12,114 nucleotides of DNA, taken from the NCBI GenBank assembly GCA_046726955.1, contig JBKPBQ010000467.1, positions 1-12,114 on the forward strand, written 5' to 3'. Origin of the DNA: CAVPGH01 sp046726955. GTDB taxonomy: Bacteria; Acidobacteriota; Vicinamibacteria; Fen-336. Of the stretch, positions 6,613 to 12,114 are shown one piece after another. The notes below the pieces were generated by a model. That model made no database searches and was not told the origin of the DNA. It was given only the letters and a program-made list of their open reading frames with translations. A program made the position numbers and the translations under genes. The number at the start of each line of letters is the position of its first letter. Within the stretch, counting starts at the first letter, position 1.

Positions 6613-7738
6613 CTAGTCTTCGGCCGCCACCGGCTGGCCGAGCGTCCCCTTGGCCTTGGCCACGAGCGCTGTCTTGATGAAGTCGTCGATGTCGCCGTCG
6701 AGGACGCGGTCCACGTTGCCCACCTCGTACTTCGTGCGGTGGTCCTTGACCATCCGGTACGGGTGCATCACGTAGGAGCGGATCTGGCTGCCGAAGGCGA
6801 TGTCCTTCTTGGCCGCCTCCACCGCGTTCAGCTTCTCCTGCCGCTTCTGCATCTCGAGGTCGAACAGCCGCGCCTTCAGGATCTTCATCGCGACCTCGCG
6901 GTTGCGGATCTGGCTGCGCTCGTTCTGGCACGAGACCACGATGCCGGTGGGCAGGTGGGTGATGCGCACCGCGGAGTCGGTCACGTTCACGTGCTGGCCA
7001 CCGGCCCCGCTGCTCCGGTACGTGTCCACCCGGAGATCCTTCTCCTGGACGTCGATCTCGATCGTCTCGTCGATCTCGGGCCAGGCGAAGACGGAGGCGA
7101 ACGAGGTGTGGCGGCGGGCCGCGGAGTCGAAGGGGCTGATGCGCACGAGCCGGTGCACGCCGGCCTCCGCGGAGAGGTAGCCGAAGGCGTATTCCCCCTG
7201 GACGATCACGGTCGCGCTCTTGATCCCCGCCTCCTCGCCGGCCTGGATGTCGATGAGGTCGCGCTTGTAGCCCCTGCGGTCGCACCACCGCAGGTACATG
7301 CGGAGGAGCATCTCCGCCCAGTCCTGGCTCTCCGTCCCCCCCGCCCCGGAGTTGATGGTGAGGATGGCGTTGGCGCGGTCGTGCTCGCCGCCCAGCATCT
7401 TCTGGAGCTCGGCGCCGTCCACCGTAGCCTCGAACGCGGTCAGGGCCGCGCCGAGGTCCTTCTGCACGTCCTCGCCGGCCTCTCCCCACTCGACGAGAAC
7501 GCCGGCGTCATCCTGCTGGGTGCGCAGGCGCTTCAGGAGGTCGAGGTCGCCCTCCAGTCGCTTGCGCCGCTGCATGACCTTCTGCGCCGCCGGCTGGTCC
7601 TTCCAGAAGTCGGCCCCGGACATGCGCTCCCCGAGGCGATCGAGCTCCGCCTTGATCTTGTCTTCCTCAAAGATAGCCGCGGATGTCCGCGGCCCTCGCG
7701 GCGAGCGACTCGAAGCGCTCCGAAAGATCGTCGGTCAA
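6613..7738 (-). CDS. prfB: Peptide chain release factor 2, expressed by programmed +1 frameshift
   Basis: RF2 recognises UGA and UAA and triggers peptide release. The gene must be read as join(7738-7670, 7668-6613): 23 codons from TTG 7738 ending in RGYL, the slip codon CTT (7672-7670), an in-frame TGA (7669-7667), and then 351 codons in the +1 frame, 374 aa in all, close to E. coli RF2 (365). The codon-recognition motif SPF is at 201-203 and the catalytic GGQ at 246-248, both intact and almost at the E. coli positions. The N-terminal helical domain includes the frameshift junction. TTG is chosen because GGAGG (7749-7745) lies 6 nt upstream; the nearby ATG at 7758 runs into TGA after seven codons. 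Regulation by RF2's own level is the established logic of this site. It lies between lnt (45 nt) and the propeller lipoprotein (19 nt). Confidence 0.96.
7667..7672 (-). other. prfB programmed +1 frameshift site (CTT TGA)
   Basis: On the - strand the codons CGC GGC TAT CTT are followed by in-frame TGA, then G. This encodes the conserved RGYL peptide and matches the classic RF2 slip sequence (tat ctt tga). Slippage on CTT skips T7669 and continues with GAG GAA GAC. The usual AGGGGG directly before TAT is missing here. The base after TGA is G where E. coli has C. Confidence 0.95.
7676..7693 (-). promoter_or_regulatory. Perfect 7-bp hairpin directly upstream of the prfB slip site
   Basis: On the - strand GCCGCGG (7693-7687), loop ACAT (7686-7683) and CCGCGGC (7682-7676) form a stem of G-C pairs only, three nucleotides (TAT) before the slip codon CTT. 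GAGG (7697-7694) immediately precedes the stem. The inverted repeat is directly visible. A role in frameshifting is inference, since the same bases also encode AADIRG and G+C-rich codons produce hairpins by chance. Confidence 0.55.
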
Positions 7739-7744
7739 ATGAGG

Positions 7745-7749
7745 CCTCC
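7745..7749 (-). promoter_or_regulatory. Ribosome binding site fixing the TTG start of prfB
   Basis: GGAGG on the - strand with a 6-nt spacer (CCTCAT) to TTG at 7738-7736. It is the strongest Shine-Dalgarno match in the lnt-prfB gap and decides in favour of the TTG that opens the frame leading into the frameshift site. Confidence 0.75.
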
Positions 7750-7783
7750 ACTCGTCATTGTAACGGAGAGCTTCCGCGGCCCG

Positions 7784-9301
7784 TCAGCGGGCGGCCCGCG
7801 CGCGCCGGGCCGCGAGCGTCGTGCCGAGCGCCGCGGCCAGGCAGCTCCAGGCGAAGACGTCGCCGTGGCGGCTGTAGAACGTCCTCTCCGAGAGGAGCCC
7901 CGCGTCGTGCACGAGCACCGTGCGGTCGAAGAGGGCGGTCCTGGCCACGACTCGGCCTCGCGGGTCCACGACGGCGGTGATGCCGGTGTTCGCGGCGCGC
8001 ACGAGGTAGCGGTGGTTCTCCACCGCGCGGAAGACGGTCATCGCGAGATGCTGGTAGGGGGCGGAGGTGCGGCCGTACCAGGCGTCGTTCGTCATGTTGA
8101 CGAGGAGCTCGGCGCCCTGCGCCGTGAAGCGGCGGATGAGGTGCGGGAAGATCGACTCGTAGCAGATGAACCCGCCCAGGCGGTGACCGTCCGCCTCCGC
8201 GATCGCGGCGTCGCGTCCCGGGGTGAAATCGCTCACCTGCTGCACGACCTTGGCGGCCACGCGTCCCCCCAGCGTGAGGAGAGGCTGGAGGGGGACGTAC
8301 TCTCCGAACGGGACGAGCTGGATCTTGTGGTAGCGGTACGTGAGCTCGCCCTCGGGCGTCAGGAGCTTGGCCCCGACGTACACGTGATCGGGATCGCGGT
8401 CGTCGTTGCCGAAGAGCAGGTAGATGCCGCGCTGCTTCACCGTGGCGCGCAGCGCGTCGGCGAGCGCCGGGTTCTCGTCGAAGAGGAATGGGACGGCAGA
8501 CTCCGGCCACACGACCAGGCGAGCCCCCTTCCCTGCCGCCTCGTCCGTCAGCGCGAGGTGCCGGCTGATGTTCTGCCAGGCGTTCTCCGGCACCCACTTG
8601 TCCTCCTGCAGGATCCCTCCCTGCACGAGGCCGACCTTGATCGTCCCTTCCTCCGGCAGCGGGCGGCTCATGGCCCAGGCGCCGAGCACCCATGTCCCCG
8701 CGATGAGCAGCGGCCACGCGCCGAGCGCGGCCCGCCGGAATGCCGGCCGGGTCTCGACCGCCGCGTAGGCGAGGAGCGACGAGGCGAGGGCGACGAGGAA
8801 CGACACGCCGTAGACGGCGGTGACCGACGCGACCTGGATGAGCGGCGGGCAGGCGTGCTGGCTGTACCCGAGCAGGCACCAGGGAAACTCGAAGAACGTG
8901 TGGGCGCGCAGGATCTCGGTGGCGACCCAGGCCACGGGGGCGAGAAGGAGCGCGGGAGCGCCGAGTGCGTTCGACCACGCGGCGACGCCGGCTCCGAAGA
9001 GCGCGGGGAAGACGGCGAAGGCGAGGCCCAGGAGGACCATGATCATGAGCCCCACCGGACCGCTCAGCCCGCCATACTGCGTGACGACGAGCGACGTCCA
9101 GTAGAGCGTCCCGAACGCGGAGATCGCCCCTGCCGTGAATCCGAGGCGCAGCCCCTCGCGCACTCTCGCCCCGTGGAGGGCGACGAGCAGCGGCGCGAGC
9201 GCCACCCAGGCCACCGCCCCGTGCCCGAACTTGGGGAAGGAGAAGAAGAGGAGGACGCCGGACAGCGCGGCGAGACCCTCCCGACGGAGGCTCGGTCTCA
9301 G
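7784..9301 (-). CDS. lnt: Apolipoprotein N-acyltransferase
   Basis: Lnt adds the third acyl chain to the N-terminal cysteine of lipoproteins in the inner membrane. With a CTG start at 9301 the protein is 505 aa, near the family norm (about 510). Several N-terminal membrane helices (about residues 9-215) precede the nitrilase-type catalytic domain (about 220-470) with the Glu-Lys-Cys triad: E267 in WPESAVPF, K326 in YHKIQLVPFGEYVP and C380 in GFICYES. E267 falls at the same number as in E. coli. A further helix (about 480-495) closes the protein. Starting at the first usual codon (GTG 9214) would give 476 aa and lose the first helix, which contains the conserved-looking SFPKFG segment. Upstream in this frame there is no ATG, GTG or TTG, but GGAGG (9315-9311) lies 9 nt before CTG 9301, which overlaps the lipA stop as CTGA. 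Translation is therefore probably coupled to lipA. Confidence 0.93.
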   Translation of the reverse strand: MRPSLRREGLAALSGVLLFFSFPKFGHGAVAWVALAPLLVALHGARVREGLRLGFTAGAISAFGTLYWTSLVVTQYGGLSGPVGLMIMVLLGLAFAVFPALFGAGVAAWSNALGAPALLLAPVAWVATEILRAHTFFEFPWCLLGYSQHACPPLIQVASVTAVYGVSFLVALASSLLAYAAVETRPAFRRAALGAWPLLIAGTWVLGAWAMSRPLPEEGTIKVGLVQGGILQEDKWVPENAWQNISRHLALTDEAAGKGARLVVWPESAVPFLFDENPALADALRATVKQRGIYLLFGNDDRDPDHVYVGAKLLTPEGELTYRYHKIQLVPFGEYVPLQPLLTLGGRVAAKVVQQVSDFTPGRDAAIAEADGHRLGGFICYESIFPHLIRRFTAQGAELLVNMTNDAWYGRTSAPYQHLAMTVFRAVENHRYLVRAANTGITAVVDPRGRVVARTALFDRTVLVHDAGLLSERTFYSRHGDVFAWSCLAAALGTTLAARRARAAR

Positions 9302-10185
9302 CGCCGTGACCCTCCGTGGAAGACCTCTTCCGCGTTGAACGACGATCGGACGAAGACGCCTGAGTAGACCGTCGGGAAGCCCATCGCGCGGGCCTCGTCC
9401 TCGAACCGGGAGAAGCCGTCCGGCGTCACGTAGCGCGCGACGGGGGCGTGCTCGCGGCTCGGCCGCAGGTACTGGCCGATCGTCACGATGTCGACCGCGG
9501 CCTCCCGGAGGTCGCCGAGCACTGCCGTGACCTCCGCGTCCGCCTCCCCGAGCCCGACCATGAGCCCGCTCTTCGTGGTCTGGCGCGGCGCCAGGCGCTT
9601 CGCCGAAGCGAGCAGCCGCAGGCTGCGCTCGTAGCCGCCCTGGGCGCGCACGCGAGGGAAGAGGCGAGGGACGGTCTCGATGTTGTGGTTGAAGACGTCC
9701 GGCGCGGCGTCGAGCACGGTCCCGAGTGCCGTCTCGTCTCCCTTGAAGTCCGGAGTCAGCACTTCGACCCTCGCCGCCGCGGACGTCCGTCGAACCGCGT
9801 GCACCGTCGCGGCGAAGTGCCCCGCTCCCCCGTCGCGAAGGTCGTCACGCGCCACCGCGGTCAGGACCACGTACCGCAGGCCCATGCGCCGCGCCGCCTC
9901 CGCCACGCGCGCCGGCTCCTCGGGATCCGGCGGCAGCGGCTTCGCCGTGTCGACCGCGCAGTAGTCGCACCGTCGCGTGCATCGATCGCCGAGCAGCATG
10001 AAGGTCGCGATACCCCGGGAGAAGCACTCGCCCAGGTTGGGGCAGCGGGCCTCCTCGCAGACCGTGTGCAGCGCCTTCTCGCGCAACAGGACGCGCAGGG
10101 GACGAGCCTCGGGAGCGAGAGGACTCCCCTTGCGCGCCCACGGAGGAAGACGGTCCAAAGGGGAGGGCAGAGGCGCTGACGTCAT
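9298..10185 (-). CDS. lipA: Lipoyl synthase
   Basis: This radical SAM enzyme inserts two sulfur atoms into the octanoyl chain bound to lipoyl domains of E2 and GcvH proteins. The 295-aa product has every diagnostic feature: the auxiliary [4Fe-4S] cysteines C43, C48 and C54 (CEEARCPNLGEC), the radical SAM triad C69, C73 and C76 (CTRRCDYC), and the C-terminal RSS motif whose serine (S282) ligates the auxiliary cluster. Length is normal (E. coli 321, many bacteria 290-310). Start is ATG 10185, with only a weak GAGTAGGA-like site upstream. lipB is not in the window. It is the first gene of the presumed lipA-lnt-prfB-lipoprotein operon, and its TGA overlaps the CTG start of lnt. Confidence 0.97.
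   Translation of the reverse strand: MTSAPLPSPLDRLPPWARKGSPLAPEARPLRVLLREKALHTVCEEARCPNLGECFSRGIATFMLLGDRCTRRCDYCAVDTAKPLPPDPEEPARVAEAARRMGLRYVVLTAVARDDLRDGGAGHFAATVHAVRRTSAAARVEVLTPDFKGDETALGTVLDAAPDVFNHNIETVPRLFPRVRAQGGYERSLRLLASAKRLAPRQTTKSGLMVGLGEADAEVTAVLGDLREAAVDIVTIGQYLRPSREHAPVARYVTPDGFSRFEDEARAMGFPTVYSGVFVRSSFNAEEVFHGGSRR
9311..9315 (-). promoter_or_regulatory. Ribosome binding site for lnt inside the lipA 3' end
   Basis: GGAGG on the - strand lies 9 nt upstream of CTG 9301-9299. It sits within the last codons of lipA (HGGSRR) and is the main reason for taking CTG as the lnt start. Confidence 0.6.
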
Positions 10186-10224
10186 CGTCCTACTCTACCC
10201 CGAGGTGTTAGTCTGATCGGGAGA

Positions 10225-10247
10225 CGCGGCCGCGGGGCACGGCCGCG
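10225..10247 (+). promoter_or_regulatory. Strong hairpin in the leader of the 10258 lipoprotein gene
   Basis: CGCGGCCG (10225-10232) and CGGCCGCG (10240-10247) form a perfect 8-bp G+C-only stem with a 7-nt loop. The likely ribosome binding site GAGG (10247-10250) begins at the last base of the stem, 7 nt before GTG 10258. It could hinder ribosome access, act as an operator for the divergent genes, or be a product of base composition. No clear promoter was found in the 72-nt divergent gap. Confidence 0.4.
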
Positions 10248-10257
10248 AGGTCCCCGA

Positions 10258-11541
10258 GTGCCCTCGCGCCGCCTGCTCTTCTGCGCCCCCGCGATCGTCG
10301 CCGTCTTCGGCGGCTGCCGCGAGCCTCCTCCCACCCTCGGGGCGACGCCCAGCGAGGCGCAGCACAACGTGGGGGAGGCGCTCGGCGCGCTGGGGTCGTG
10401 CTTCGGGCCGACCGATCGGGAGCCGGCCTACGAGGCGATACTCCCGAAGCTCCTCCGCGCGTCCCTCGTTCCCTCGCGGGTCTTCGACGACGATTCGGCC
10501 TGGCTGGCCCAGGACGGTGAGACGCGGGGTGTGGGCTTCAGCGGCTTCCGGGCCGACGGTCGATATCGCTTGGGGGTCCGGAAGGACCCGTCTCCGCCGA
10601 CGCAGCCGGCCGACTATCGCGGGTGGCTCTCGCTGCGCCGGCTCGGTCCCGCGGAGTTCGAGTGGTCGTCGACCGAGGAGGTCGGCCTGGGCCCGTTGCC
10701 GGTGGACGGGATCGCCGACGGCGTCGCCGAGCTACTGCGCGCCGTCGGGTCGAGGGAAGACGGAGACCTCCGGCCGGAGCTGCGTCGTCTTCTGCCCCGG
10801 ACGGTGGAGGCGGTCGGACGGGGATTCACTCTCGAGGCGCTGCGGCTCGAGCGCGACGGTACCGGCGCAGCGGCGGTCGCGGTCGCGGCCCGCCTCGACC
10901 TGGAGTCGCTCGATCGTAACTTCCCGCGCTACGCCTCCTTCGCGCGCCGGCACGTCCTGCCCATCGTCTTCCGCCTCGACTTCGACGACGGCGCGGGCCG
11001 TCTCTTCTGGACGACGGAAGTCCGAGAGGGTCGACTCACGCTCCGCGCGCGCATCCGGGACGGTCACCTCGTCACTCTCGAGGGTCCTCCGCGCCCCATG
11101 CCGGACCGTCTGCGGCTGCGCGCCGACCTGACGAGCCAGGCCGGCATGTTCCGCTACGGCCTCGACCGACTGCAGGGCGACGTCCGCCTCGTGGGTCGGC
11201 CGGGAGAGAAGCGCTTCGAGGCCATGTTCGATCGCGAGCCCGACTGGGTGATTCCGTTCCTGGTGAAGCCGCTCCTCCGCGCGTCGCTGCGCCGGCCGTT
11301 CGAGGGAGAGGGCGCCTTCCTGGGCTACGCGCTCCGCGAGAACGGTTCCGGCATGACGGTCGTCAGCCGGGACTATCGCATCGCGGTCAAGGAGAGCTGG
11401 CTGGTCCGCTGGATGATGGGCAACGCCGGGGAGGCGGTGACCCACTTTCACGGCGCCGCCGAAGCGGACGCGGAGCGCTTCATCGCCGAGGCGTTCTTCG
11501 CGCTGCGCGCGGACGTCGTGGCGCTGATGGGAGGTCGGTGA
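10258..11541 (+). CDS. Putative lipoprotein of unknown family
   Basis: The 427-aa product begins with a basic n-region, a hydrophobic stretch and VFGGC (C20), which reads as a signal peptide with a slightly atypical lipobox (Phe at -3). It is followed by a Pro-rich tether (REPPPT), so it is probably anchored in the envelope facing the periplasm. I do not recognise the rest. It alternates beta-rich segments (about 85-150 and 190-345, with several strand-like stretches such as FRLDFDDGAGRLFW and RLTLRARIRDG) with helical ones, and ends in a predicted helix (about 400-425). The only other cysteines are C9 and C48, and no catalytic motif stands out. Start is GTG 10258 with GAGG 7 nt upstream. It is divergent from lipA. 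Codon use (strong G/C at third positions) matches its neighbours, which supports it being a real gene. Confidence 0.8.
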   Translation: MPSRRLLFCAPAIVAVFGGCREPPPTLGATPSEAQHNVGEALGALGSCFGPTDREPAYEAILPKLLRASLVPSRVFDDDSAWLAQDGETRGVGFSGFRADGRYRLGVRKDPSPPTQPADYRGWLSLRRLGPAEFEWSSTEEVGLGPLPVDGIADGVAELLRAVGSREDGDLRPELRRLLPRTVEAVGRGFTLEALRLERDGTGAAAVAVAARLDLESLDRNFPRYASFARRHVLPIVFRLDFDDGAGRLFWTTEVREGRLTLRARIRDGHLVTLEGPPRPMPDRLRLRADLTSQAGMFRYGLDRLQGDVRLVGRPGEKRFEAMFDREPDWVIPFLVKPLLRASLRRPFEGEGAFLGYALRENGSGMTVVSRDYRIAVKESWLVRWMMGNAGEAVTHFHGAAEADAERFIAEAFFALRADVVALMGGR

Positions 11542-11631
11542 ACCCCATACTGTCGACCCGTCAGCGGTTCCTAGCTACCGTACGCAACGATTACGGTGCA
11601 ACGAAGCGCTGGGCGTCGTCCTTGGGCCAAG
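11542..11631 (+). other. Convergent intergenic stretch with a minor inverted repeat
   Basis: No gene is visible. ACCGTA (11577-11582) and TACGGT (11592-11597) form a 6-bp inverted repeat with a 9-nt loop, and the heptamer GCAACGA occurs twice (11584-11590 and 11598-11604). There is no T-run after the hairpin, so an intrinsic terminator is not supported. Lower G+C starts here. Confidence 0.35.
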
Positions 11632-11928
11632 TCACGTTCGGGCGTTCTCCACGAGCGTAGCAATCTGCACGAACTCGACGCTGGGGCGCACACCGTAGAG
11701 ACCGGTTACACGCTCAAGAAGCTCATCGCTGAAGAACGCTTTGGCTGCGTCCTCTGAGTCCCAGACGTAGAAGTTCGTGGCTTCACGCTTTGCGGAGCTG
11801 AACGTGAAGGCCTTCGAGCGTAGCCCCTGCATCCCTTCAAACCTGGCACGAGCCGTCTCGGCGATCTTCCTCACGGCTTGCTCGTCAAAATTGTCTCCGT
11901 AGCGATACGTCACGATTGCACCAGTCAC
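11632..11928 (-). CDS. Small YdhR/ABM-type dimeric alpha+beta barrel protein
   Basis: The 98-aa protein starts with a strand (TGAIVTYRYG), has a helix (about 15-32), a G-L-x-x-K strand (GLRSKAFTFSS), then NFYVWDSEDAAKAFFSDELLERVTGLYGVRPSVEFVQIATLVEN. The order 'GL..K.....-..YVW-S.-AA.AFF.....-..YG..P.VE......V-N' is what I know from YdhR-like putative monooxygenases of the dimeric alpha+beta barrel fold. The substrate is unknown and the oxygenase label is inherited from the family. GTG 11928 is chosen because AAGGAG (11940-11935) lies 6 nt upstream. An upstream ATG (12018) would add 30 residues unlike the family. The gene lies alone in a stretch of about 52-60% G+C, much lower than the rest, and uses more A/T at third positions, which suggests a different history. 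Confidence 0.7.
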   Translation of the reverse strand: MTGAIVTYRYGDNFDEQAVRKIAETARARFEGMQGLRSKAFTFSSAKREATNFYVWDSEDAAKAFFSDELLERVTGLYGVRPSVEFVQIATLVENART

Positions 11929-11934
11929 GTCGCA

Positions 11935-11940
11935 CTCCTT
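11935..11940 (-). promoter_or_regulatory. Ribosome binding site fixing the GTG start at 11928
   Basis: AAGGAG on the - strand with a 6-nt spacer (TGCGAC) to GTG 11928-11926. It is the best Shine-Dalgarno match in the window and sets the start of the small barrel protein. Confidence 0.75.
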
Positions 11941-12061
11941 TCGATGTGCCTTAGAGCCATTCGCAATGACGCCCAGATGGGATACGTTTCGCGGGATACT
12001 GAATGTTCCCTCGTGCAAGGTCCAAGGAGTCGACAGGAAGATTGGAAGGCCGAAGAGCGAG

Positions 12062-12100
12062 ACCGAAACCAGAGACTTCGGTAACCGTCCCGAAACGGGG
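12062..12100. repeat. Two small inverted repeats near the window edge
   Basis: ACCGAA (12062-12067) pairs with TTCGGT (12077-12082) around a 9-nt loop, and CCCG (12089-12092) pairs with CGGG (12096-12099) around AAA. Between them lies the odd palindrome CGGTAACCG (12079-12087). They sit about 135-170 nt upstream of the small barrel gene, in a stretch without any gene. They may be operators or part of an element cut by the window edge; nothing stronger can be said. Confidence 0.3.
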
Positions 12101-12114
12101 TGTCGACTTCCTTC

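Noticed and set aside
7757..7762. TACAAT on the - strand as a -10 box for prfB
   Set aside because: No convincing -35 box lies at 16-18 nt upstream, and transcription would begin at about 7750, at the edge of the Shine-Dalgarno for the TTG start.
7298..9367. Long + strand frame (689 codons) opposite prfB and lnt
   Set aside because: Antisense to two certain genes with all catalytic motifs; its own translation is Arg/Glu-rich without a recognisable domain.
11929..12018. N-terminal extension of the small barrel protein to ATG 12018
   Set aside because: The extra 30 residues do not fit the family, and a strong AAGGAG lies just before GTG 11928.
1..12114. CRISPR array, tRNA or rRNA genes, insertion sequences, defence or phage genes
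   Set aside because: No regularly spaced repeats, cloverleaf-like arms, terminal inverted repeats with a transposase, or phage or toxin-antitoxin type proteins were seen on either strand.

Overview
The window is about 70% G+C over most of its length and looks like a piece of chromosome from a Gram-negative bacterium. Lnt, two predicted lipoproteins and a class A penicillin-binding protein all point to a two-membrane envelope. Base composition and gene style (a fused membrane/spermidine-synthase-like protein, PD40 propeller lipoprotein, GTG/CTG/TTG starts) would fit Acidobacteriota or a deltaproteobacterial-type lineage. That placement is inference, since there is no rRNA or lineage marker here.

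Left block, + strand, 86-5684: a PBP1A-type peptidoglycan synthase, then a polytopic membrane protein with a C-terminal spermidine-synthase-like methyltransferase fold, then a secreted protein of unknown function. The first two genes overlap by 4 nt (CTGA) and the third follows after 14 nt, so they are probably one transcript with an envelope theme.

Middle block, - strand, 10185 down to 5688: lipA (lipoyl synthase), lnt (apolipoprotein N-acyltransferase), prfB (release factor 2) and a TolB-like beta-propeller lipoprotein. Spacings are -4, 45 and 19 nt, so these also look like an operon. prfB has an intact programmed +1 frameshift: TTG start at 7738, 23 codons ending CTT, in-frame TGA at 7669-7667, then the main frame. 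The protein is 374 aa, not the shorter product an uninterrupted reading frame suggests. The left and middle blocks converge with only 3 nt between stop codons.

Right block: a short divergent intergenic region containing a strong hairpin, a + strand lipoprotein of unknown family (10258-11541), and, in a segment of clearly lower G+C (about 52-60% by hand count), a small - strand YdhR/ABM-type alpha+beta barrel protein (11632-11928).

The main points of interest are the prfB recoding site, where a 7-bp G+C-only hairpin replaces the usual internal Shine-Dalgarno and would bring an upstream GAGG next to the slip codon if folded; two independent gene overlaps of the form CTGA that imply CTG start codons; and a palindromic G-rich repeat lying in frame inside the linker of the membrane/spermidine-synthase-like protein. 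No CRISPR array, tRNA, rRNA, insertion sequence, integrase or obvious defence system was seen.
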